Below, one piece after another: positions 7,871-12,444 of a DNA stretch of 12,444 bases; positions within the stretch are counted from its first letter, which is position 1; every line of letters begins with the position of its first letter. The stretch is from an uncultured Bacilli bacterium. GTDB taxonomy: Bacteria > Bacillota_I > Bacilli_A > ML615J-28 > CAG-698. The translations under genes and the position numbers were made by a program. The stretch lies in contig CANQVW010000035.1 of NCBI GenBank assembly GCA_947627395.1, forward strand, positions 1-12,444. The letters are read 5' to 3'. The notes under the pieces were generated by a model, which did no database searches, was not told the DNA's origin, and saw only the letters and a list, made by a program, of their open reading frames with translations.

Positions 7871-7912
7871 AAAGAGTCCTAAAAAATTTAATCTAAAAAG
7901 GATTCTTTTTTT
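7871..7912 (+). terminator. Intrinsic terminator after cdaA
   Basis: Arms 7871-7880 (aaagagtcct) and 7899-7908 (aggattcttt) pair over 10 bp with one G-T pair and an 18-nt loop, followed by a T run to 7912. It closes the helicase-ankyrin-cdaA unit. The A-rich stretch 7820-7870 before it contains no gene. Confidence 0.8.
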
Positions 7913-7941
7913 CTTTCTTCAAAATCCTGTAAAAAGTTTCC

Positions 7942-7970
7942 TTGAAAAACCATTCATAATGTGCTATACT
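7942..7970 (+). promoter_or_regulatory. Sigma-A-type promoter for the PAS-GGDEF / folate / isoprenoid operon
   Basis: TTGAAA (7942-7947) and TATACT (7965-7970) are separated by exactly 17 nt, with an extended -10 TG at 7962-7963. The ribosome site AGGAGG (7989-7994) follows about 20 nt downstream. Confidence 0.85.
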
Positions 7971-7988
7971 AATAAAAAAGGTTCATTT

Positions 7989-7994
7989 AGGAGG
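7989..7994 (+). promoter_or_regulatory. Consensus ribosome binding site of the PAS-GGDEF gene
   Basis: A perfect AGGAGG lies 5 nt before the ATG at 8000, which fixes this start for a gene whose N-terminus is a membrane segment. Confidence 0.85.
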
Positions 7995-7999
7995 CATAT

Positions 8000-9211
8000 A
8001 TGGATTTATTAAAAGGATTAGGATTAGGACTTGCCTTTGGATTTATTATATGGAACATGATTCGTAATAAAAAAGCATCAATTGTTTCCTTTATTTTATT
8101 TCTCTTGGTTGCTGTTATTTTTTGTATTCAAAGTATAGATAAAAGTTATTATGAAAGTAAATTTGGTTCGATTTCATATTTTGATGTCTATCTTTTAGTT
8201 GTCACCTATATCATGGTTGCTTTATCTATTCTTGAACTTGTTTTGGGAAGTAGAAATAAAAAGGAACCTAAAGTAGAAGAAACTTTACAAGAAAATGAAC
8301 CAAAAGAAGCGACTTCTATAGAAGAAACTCAGGAAAATCAATATTTTTATGCTATGTTACCAGAACCTCTTGCCTATTTTGATGAAAAAAAGCAAGGCTA
8401 TGTATTAAATCAAGCTATGAAAAAGGAACTTCAAGTTTCTACGGATTTATTAACCACTGCAACATTGAAAGAAAAAATGAATGAAGAAGATCAACCCACC
8501 TATATGGTGAATCAAAAAGCAACGAGCGGGGAAGTTTATTATCGACTGAAAACAGCAAGTGGTGAAAGTTGGTTTGAAGAACTTCATGCTGTATATCAAC
8601 ATCAATTATGTATTGTTTTACGAAAAAACATTGGTATGAACGTCAATATTGGTTCTTTTAAAGAATTGAATCAACAATTAGAAAATTGGATAGAACAAAA
8701 GAAAGATTTTTATTTCATTGTTTTAAATTTGGTCAGCATAGAGAAAATCACATCAACACAAGGAAAAGATTTTGCAGATATCTGTACAGCCAAATATTTT
8801 GCAAAAATATTCAATGGACCTTTAAAAGATGGTCTTTCTATTTACCGACTAGGAAATACAGAATATGCATTGTTGATTGAAGAGAGTGAATATTATGATT
8901 TAATTCTTCGTCAATTGGCAAATAAAAGCTGTGAGCTTGTATATCAAGAATTTTTTATCAATAAAATTCGTATGACTATTCATGGAAAAATGGGAATGGT
9001 TTCTTCTAAAGATGTTTCGTCGCTTAGCCCAAGATCAATTGCCAATGCTGCGTTTGATATGGTTCAACAAGCAAGTAGCTTAAATTATGAAGAGGATTAT
9101 TGTATTTATCAAGGCTTAGATTTATCAAATGAAAGCTGTTCCTTAGAAGATTTAAATTTACATCCTGATACGGATTTAGACTTATTCAAGAAAGACTTTT
9201 TGGAAGAATGA
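8000..9211 (+). CDS. Membrane sensor-like protein with PAS and degenerate GGDEF domains (GdpP-like front half, no DHH)
   Basis: This is a 403-residue protein. Hydrophobic segments at about 4-20, 27-45 and 61-83 anchor it, and an acidic linker (84-113) follows. Residues about 115-209 look like a PAS domain (LPEPLAYFDEK, NEEDQPTYM, then YRLKTASGESWFEE, a PAC-type motif). Residues about 217-365 follow the GGDEF fold, but the signature RLGGDEF reads RLGNTEY (283-289) and the metal-binding Asp of the first strand is N243, so cyclase activity is very unlikely. GdpP, the c-di-AMP phosphodiesterase, has the order membrane, PAS, degenerate GGDEF, DHH, DHHA1. Here the last two are missing and the protein ends in a short acidic tail. 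Its position directly after cdaA suggests a c-di-AMP-related regulatory role (inference). Independent sensing of haem, nucleotides or redox state is the alternative. The stop overlaps the next start in ATGA. Confidence 0.82.
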   Translation: MDLLKGLGLGLAFGFIIWNMIRNKKASIVSFILFLLVAVIFCIQSIDKSYYESKFGSISYFDVYLLVVTYIMVALSILELVLGSRNKKEPKVEETLQENEPKEATSIEETQENQYFYAMLPEPLAYFDEKKQGYVLNQAMKKELQVSTDLLTTATLKEKMNEEDQPTYMVNQKATSGEVYYRLKTASGESWFEELHAVYQHQLCIVLRKNIGMNVNIGSFKELNQQLENWIEQKKDFYFIVLNLVSIEKITSTQGKDFADICTAKYFAKIFNGPLKDGLSIYRLGNTEYALLIEESEYYDLILRQLANKSCELVYQEFFINKIRMTIHGKMGMVSSKDVSSLSPRSIANAAFDMVQQASSLNYEEDYCIYQGLDLSNESCSLEDLNLHPDTDLDLFKKDFLEE

Positions 9212-9732
9212 AGCAAGAGCTAAGGAAGAGATGTTTAAAGATTCGCTTTCAAAATGTTTCTTGTGAAGCTATCTTAAATAGACTAGAACAACTTGTTTTG
9301 AAATTTTCTAGCATTGCCTTATATCAACATATTGGCAATGAGTTGTCTTTGGAAAGTCTCATAAACAAGTTTTTTTTATCTAAGAATATTTATCTACCCT
9401 ACTCTAGTCCAGAAATTTGCTTTCGTAAATTTGTAGATTGGAAAAAAATGGAAGAAGATGTATTTCATATTCTTGCTCCCATTGGAAAAAATGAACCTAT
9501 CGAACATATTGAAGCGATTGTTTTACCCTGTGTTGCTTGTAATGTCGATGGATATCGCCTAGGATATGGAATGGGATGTTATGATCGCGCACTTACTTTC
9601 TATCAAGGAATAAAAATTGGAATCATTAATGAGGCATGTTTATTAGAAGAATCGTTTCAAGAAGAGCATGATGTTCCTATGAATTATATTGTAACTGAAA
9701 AAAGAATACTTGAGGTGAAGAAGCATGTTTGA
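9208..9732 (+). CDS. 5-formyltetrahydrofolate cyclo-ligase (MTHFS)
   Basis: This enzyme uses ATP to convert 5-formyl-THF to 5,10-methenyl-THF, returning a stored or inhibitory folate to the one-carbon pool. It acts in the cytosol. The protein has 174 residues, slightly short of the usual 180-195. The family signature GYRLGYGMGCYDRAL is at 115-129, where the usual form is G-x-RLGxGxGYYDR; the first Tyr of the YYDR element is Cys here (C124). The N-terminus is lysine/arginine-rich (MKQELRKR), as expected for the ATP-binding end, and IVLPCVACNVDG corresponds to the strand before the signature. The start is the ATGA overlap with the PAS-GGDEF stop; its own ribosome site is poor (GGAAG too close), so translational coupling is likely. 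Confidence 0.92.
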   Translation: MKQELRKRCLKIRFQNVSCEAILNRLEQLVLKFSSIALYQHIGNELSLESLINKFFLSKNIYLPYSSPEICFRKFVDWKKMEEDVFHILAPIGKNEPIEHIEAIVLPCVACNVDGYRLGYGMGCYDRALTFYQGIKIGIINEACLLEESFQEEHDVPMNYIVTEKRILEVKKHV

Positions 9733-10381
9733 TTGTATTTTACTTATGGCTGGAAGTGGAGTAAGATCTCACCTTCCGTATAATAAAATTTTACATCCGA
9801 TTCAGGGTAAACCCATTTATGAATATAGTTTAAATCTTTTCTTGTCTATGAATGAATGTAGAAGTGTAATTGTTGTCATCAAAAAAGAAGATGAAGCTCT
9901 TTATCATTTTCCAGCTACTCCCAAATTAAAGTTAACTTACGGCGGAGCAACAAGAACAGAAAGTGTTTTGCATGGATTAAAAGAAGCAAAGGAAGAAAAA
10001 GTTTTGATTCACGATGCCGCAAGACCCAACATTCAAAAAGAACAAGTAGAAGAAGTCTATAAAGCATTAGATAGTTACCCATGTTCTGTGTTAGCAACTC
10101 CAGTTGTTGATTGTATTAAAGAAGGTAAAAATGGTTTTGTTACAAAGACATTAGATCGAAATCAATTATGGAGTGTTCAAACACCGCAAGGAGTTTTAAA
10201 AGATTTATTATTGAAAGGATTAGAAGAAAGTTCAATGTCCTATTATGATGATGTGGAAGTATTAGAAAAAATGTTTCATATGAATGCAAAAATCATTGTT
10301 GGAAATCCAAATAATATCAAGGTGACAACTTTCCAAGATATACAATATATGACATATTTATTAGGAGGAAATCATGAATAA
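9725..10381 (+). CDS. ispD: 2-C-methyl-D-erythritol 4-phosphate cytidylyltransferase (IspD)
   Basis: IspD transfers CMP from CTP to methylerythritol phosphate in the MEP route to isoprenoid precursors. The 218 residues match the usual length (about 225-235). Visible motifs are the nucleotide-binding AGSGVR (9-14) with K21, GGATRTESVLHGL (73-85), HDAARP (96-101), R145 with TPQ (153-155) in the substrate site, DDVEVLE (165-171), and NIKVTT with D205 near the end. The N-terminal loop differs from the common AAGxGxRMG..PKQ: it reads MAGSGVRSHLPYNKI, so the second part of the motif is relaxed although the lysine remains. GAGGTGA lies 6 nt before the ATG, within the end of the preceding gene (8-nt overlap). 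Confidence 0.95.
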   Translation: MFDCILLMAGSGVRSHLPYNKILHPIQGKPIYEYSLNLFLSMNECRSVIVVIKKEDEALYHFPATPKLKLTYGGATRTESVLHGLKEAKEEKVLIHDAARPNIQKEQVEEVYKALDSYPCSVLATPVVDCIKEGKNGFVTKTLDRNQLWSVQTPQGVLKDLLLKGLEESSMSYYDDVEVLEKMFHMNAKIIVGNPNNIKVTTFQDIQYMTYLLGGNHE

Positions 10382-10877
10382 ATTATATCGTATCGGACAT
10401 TCCATGGATACCCATCGACTTGTTGAAGGAAGAAAACTATTTCTGGGAGGAATAGAAATTCCTTTTGAAAAAGGTTTAGAAGGACATTCAGATGCTGATG
10501 TTGTTTTACACGCAGTTGCGGAAAGTATTTTGGGAGCATTAGCATTAGGGGATTTAGGAGATCATTTTCCTGACACAGATCCTAAGTATTATCAAAAGGA
10601 ATCCTCATATTTTGTAAATGAAGTGGTAGAAATGATGAAACAACAATCTTTTGAAATCAATAATATAGATATTATTGTATATTTAGAAAAACCACACTTA
10701 TCTATGTATAAAGAAGCAATGAAAAATTATATTGCCTATTTACTTAAAACAGATTCATCGAATGTTAATATTAAAGCAACTCGTAAAGAAGGTCTAGGTT
10801 ATATTGGACGAATGGAAGGAATTAGTGCAGAATCTGTTGTTTTGCTAAAATCCAAAGGAATGATGAAGAAACTATAA
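10374..10877 (+). CDS. ispF: 2-C-methyl-D-erythritol 2,4-cyclodiphosphate synthase (IspF)
   Basis: IspF cyclises CDP-methylerythritol 2-phosphate to the 2,4-cyclodiphosphate with loss of CMP, two steps after IspD in the MEP pathway. It normally forms a zinc-containing trimer. At 167 residues it has the family length. The metal ligands are visible as D12 and H14 (context MDTHRL) and H46 (context VVLHA). Other motifs are GHSDAD (37-42), GDLGDHFPDTD (59-69), and VNIKATRKEGLGYIGRMEG (131-149). In the last one the usual KATTxE reads KATRKE, so the second threonine is Arg137. AGGAGG (10363-10368) lies 5 nt before the ATG, and the gene overlaps ispD by 8 nt. The enzyme of the step between them (IspE) is not in the window. 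Confidence 0.96.
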   Translation: MNKLYRIGHSMDTHRLVEGRKLFLGGIEIPFEKGLEGHSDADVVLHAVAESILGALALGDLGDHFPDTDPKYYQKESSYFVNEVVEMMKQQSFEINNIDIIVYLEKPHLSMYKEAMKNYIAYLLKTDSSNVNIKATRKEGLGYIGRMEGISAESVVLLKSKGMMKKL

Positions 10878-10904
10878 TCAATCAATATATGGTTTTACAA
10901 TGAC

Positions 10905-10948
10905 AAAGGACAATACTACTTTTAAAGGTTGTCCTTTTTATTTATTTT
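10905..10948 (+). terminator. Intrinsic terminator after ispF
   Basis: Arms 10905-10913 (aaaggacaa) and 10929-10937 (ttgtccttt) form a perfect 9-bp stem with a 15-nt loop and a T-rich tail to 10948. It closes the PAS-GGDEF/folate/isoprenoid operon. Confidence 0.9.
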
Positions 10949-11038
10949 GATAATATTTAAATCCATAAAAAATGACAAATTTTTTACTTCCTTTTTGATA
11001 TGATACTTTCAAATATTTTTTCTTATTCAAAAAAACAT

Positions 11039-11067
11039 TTGACATTATATCACTAACGATATATAAT
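11039..11067 (+). promoter_or_regulatory. Perfect-consensus sigma-A promoter of the TrhA gene
   Basis: TTGACA (11039-11044) and TATAAT (11062-11067) match consensus at all twelve positions with a 17-nt spacer. The remaining upstream stretch 10949-11038 is AT-rich with no further recognisable gene or site. Confidence 0.92.
11046..11063 (+). repeat. Inverted repeat in the TrhA promoter spacer (candidate operator)
   Basis: TATATC and GATATA form a perfect 6-bp inverted repeat around a 6-nt centre (ACTAAC), filling the spacer between the -35 and -10 boxes and overlapping the first two bases of the -10. Its size and placement suit a dimeric repressor of the PadR or TetR kind. No regulator gene is visible in the window, and AT-rich DNA gives such repeats by chance. 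Confidence 0.45.
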
Positions 11068-11111
11068 AGTATTATAAACTAGATAAAACAGTTTAAGAAA
11101 GTGAGGCGTTT

Positions 11112-11795
11112 ATGGAAATGATTCAAAAAGAAAAAAGTATAGTACATTCATTACCCCAATATTCCAAAAAAGAGGAATTGTGGAACGTGTTAACACATGT
11201 TTTTGGGGCTTTATTTGGCATCATTGCTTTAATTTTAGGAATTATAAAATCAATACATTTAAATTCATGGGTTCAAGTACTTGGAATGAGTATTTATGGA
11301 TTAAGTTTAATTTTATTATATGTGATGAGTTCTTTATATCATTTTTTAAAAAGAGGAAAAGCAAAGGCCGTTTTTCGTGTATTGGATCACTGTTCCATAT
11401 TTATTCTTATTGCAGGGACGTATACGCCCATTTGTTTAGGACCATTGAACAAAAATAGATTTATTGGAACAGTGATTTTAATTATTCTTTGGGTATTAGC
11501 TATTTTAGGAATTACTTTAAATGCGGTTATGATGAACAAAGTTAAAATCATCAGTATGGTGATTTATTTAATGATGGGTTGGTGTGCTTTAATTGTAATT
11601 CGACCTGTCATTCATGAGTTAACTTGGAAGGGATTTACATGGATTTTATTAGGGGGAATTTTATATACCATAGGGGCTATTTTATATATGTTTTCTAAAA
11701 AAAATCATATGATTTATGGACATTGTATTTGGCATTTATTTGTTTTATTGGGAAGTTTTGTCCAATATATAGGCATTTATTTATATGTTTTATGA
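11112..11795 (+). CDS. trhA: TrhA / hemolysin III family (PAQR) membrane protein
   Basis: This is a 227-residue integral membrane protein with about seven hydrophobic segments after a short charged N-terminus. It belongs to the bacterial hemolysin III / PAQR superfamily. Members are linked to membrane energetics and lipid homeostasis, and some were first described as haemolysins. The putative zinc site is complete: SSLYHF with H77, LDHCSIF with D92, and the HxxxH of the last segment, H204 and H208 (context YGHCIWHLFVLLGS). AGTYTP (101-106) is also typical. AAAGTGAGG (11098-11106) lies 5 nt before the ATG. The gene is transcribed alone from a consensus promoter containing a candidate operator, so it is probably regulated. 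Haemolytic activity cannot be inferred. Confidence 0.93.
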   Translation: MEMIQKEKSIVHSLPQYSKKEELWNVLTHVFGALFGIIALILGIIKSIHLNSWVQVLGMSIYGLSLILLYVMSSLYHFLKRGKAKAVFRVLDHCSIFILIAGTYTPICLGPLNKNRFIGTVILIILWVLAILGITLNAVMMNKVKIISMVIYLMMGWCALIVIRPVIHELTWKGFTWILLGGILYTIGAILYMFSKKNHMIYGHCIWHLFVLLGSFVQYIGIYLYVL

Positions 11796-11814
11796 AAACA
11801 TGCTTATATTTTTT
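11785..11814 (+). terminator. Weak candidate terminator at the TrhA stop codon
   Basis: A perfect 7-bp inverted repeat (atgtttt/aaaacat, loop 3 nt) spans the stop codon and is followed, after 6 nt, by an AT-rich stretch ending in six Ts. The stem has one G-C pair, so efficiency is doubtful. Confidence 0.35.
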
Positions 11815-11841
11815 GCTTTCATAGAGAAAATATGATATAAT
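11813..11841 (+). promoter_or_regulatory. pncB: Promoter candidate for nicotinate phosphoribosyltransferase (upstream)
   Basis: TATAAT at 11836-11841 with TG at 11833-11834 (extended -10), and TTGCTT at 11813-11818 with a 17-nt spacer. The -35 matches only in TTG, but the extended -10 compensates. Confidence 0.6.
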
Positions 11842-11859
11842 AGGATATTATATGATGTT

Positions 11860-11889
11860 TTGTTGTTTATTCCTTTGAACGAATATAAT
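11860..11889 (+). promoter_or_regulatory. pncB: Second promoter candidate for nicotinate phosphoribosyltransferase (downstream)
   Basis: A second TATAAT lies at 11884-11889 with TTGTTG at 11860-11865, spacing 18 nt. It would give a leader of roughly 25-30 nt before the ATG. It may be a chance AT-rich match. Confidence 0.35.
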
Positions 11890-11923
11890 AGATTAGAATC
11901 ATCGAATATGAGGAGATATAAAA

Positions 11924-12444
11924 ATGAAAGTAAAATCAAATTATACAATGATGTGTGATTTTTATGAATTGACTATGGCAAATGGTTACTTTGAAAGTGG
12001 ATTACAAAACCAAATCAGTTATTTTGATGTTTTTTATCGAACTATTCCTGATCAAGCTGGGTATGCAATTTGTGCGGGATTAGAACAAGTGATTGATTAT
12101 GTTCAGAATTTACATTTTGATGAAGAAGATTTATCCTACTTAAGAAGTAAGCATATGTTTTCAGAAGATTTTCTAAAGTATTTAGAAGATTTTCATTTCA
12201 CAGGAGATATTTATGCAATTCCAGAGGGTACACCAATTTTTCCTAACGAACCCATTTTAATTGTACGTGCGCCTGTCATTGAAGCACAGTTTATGGAAAC
12301 TTATATTTTATCAGAATTAAATCACCAAACCTTAATTGCAACCAAGGCCAATCGAATTGTACGTTCTGCACAAGGCCGTGCCGTATCCGAATTTGGAGCA
12401 AGGAGAGCTCATGGAGCAGAAGCAGCCATTTTAGGTGCAAGAGC
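11924..12444 (+). CDS. pncB: Nicotinate phosphoribosyltransferase, N-terminal part (cut by window end)
   Basis: NAPRT makes nicotinate mononucleotide from nicotinate, PRPP and ATP in the Preiss-Handler salvage route to NAD. The first 173 codons are present, out of roughly 480 for the bacterial long form. The N-terminus MCDFYELTMANGYF (9-22) corresponds to the LxDxYxLTMxxGY start of the family. It is followed by FDVFYRTIP, GYAICAGLEQVIDYV and, near the cut, FGARRAHGAEAAILGAR, matching the family's F-G-x-R-R-x-x-G phosphoribosyl-binding region. GAGGAG (11910-11915) lies 8 nt before the ATG. The gene follows trhA in the same direction but appears to have its own promoter(s). Confidence 0.95.
   Translation, partial: MKVKSNYTMMCDFYELTMANGYFESGLQNQISYFDVFYRTIPDQAGYAICAGLEQVIDYVQNLHFDEEDLSYLRSKHMFSEDFLKYLEDFHFTGDIYAIPEGTPIFPNEPILIVRAPVIEAQFMETYILSELNHQTLIATKANRIVRSAQGRAVSEFGARRAHGAEAAILGAR

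Noticed and set aside
10900..10950. A 16-codon open frame starting at ATG 10900
   Set aside because: It runs through the ispF terminator hairpin, has no ribosome site and encodes nothing recognisable.
10972..11004. ATGACA and TATGAT as an additional promoter for trhA
   Set aside because: The spacing is 21 nt and both boxes are imperfect, while a perfect promoter lies just downstream.

Overview
This is an AT-rich, fully plus-strand window from a low-GC Gram-positive bacterium of the Bacilli/Erysipelotrichia type. The evidence is a membrane c-di-AMP synthase of the CdaA class, a ClpA/ClpC-type unfoldase relative, the MEP isoprenoid genes ispD and ispF, AGGAGG-type ribosome binding sites, sigma-A-like promoters and U-tailed intrinsic terminators. 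TGA is used as a stop and tryptophan is encoded by TGG, so this is not a Mycoplasma-type code. The genus assignment is inference; a gut Erysipelotrichia-like organism is my best guess.

Layout. (1) Positions 1-374 hold the C-terminal end of an unidentified protein, possibly a calcineurin-like phosphoesterase, closed by a terminator. (2) Positions 427-2109 hold a shortened Clp ATPase with an intact first AAA+ module and a decayed, truncated second module. Its last residues contain the tripeptide IGF, and the codons for it sit inside the terminator stem. (3) Positions 2152-7912 form one transcription unit. It has a promoter, a 1413-residue DUF4011-type SF1 helicase relative with several lost motifs and a decayed nuclease-like tail, an ankyrin-repeat protein starting at GTG inside the helicase stop, the diadenylate cyclase gene cdaA, and a terminator. 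(4) Positions 7942-10948 form a second unit with overlapping genes: a membrane PAS plus degenerate GGDEF protein, 5-formyltetrahydrofolate cyclo-ligase, IspD and IspF, then a terminator. (5) Positions 11039-11814 hold a TrhA/hemolysin III membrane protein behind a consensus promoter that contains an inverted repeat. (6) From 11813 to the end are promoter candidates and the first 173 codons of nicotinate phosphoribosyltransferase.

The most interesting part is the cdaA neighbourhood. Instead of the usual cdaA-cdaR-glmM order, cdaA is the last gene of an operon with a degraded giant helicase relative and an ankyrin protein. The next operon opens with a protein that resembles the membrane-PAS-GGDEF front half of the c-di-AMP phosphodiesterase GdpP but lacks the DHH/DHHA1 catalytic half. 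Together with the Clp relative whose second ATPase module is dead, the window has three multidomain proteins in a row in which recognisable enzymatic modules have lost catalytic residues while the reading frames stay open. This suggests repurposed scaffold or sensor roles, not ordinary pseudogenes. No tRNA, rRNA, CRISPR array, insertion sequence or integrase gene was seen.
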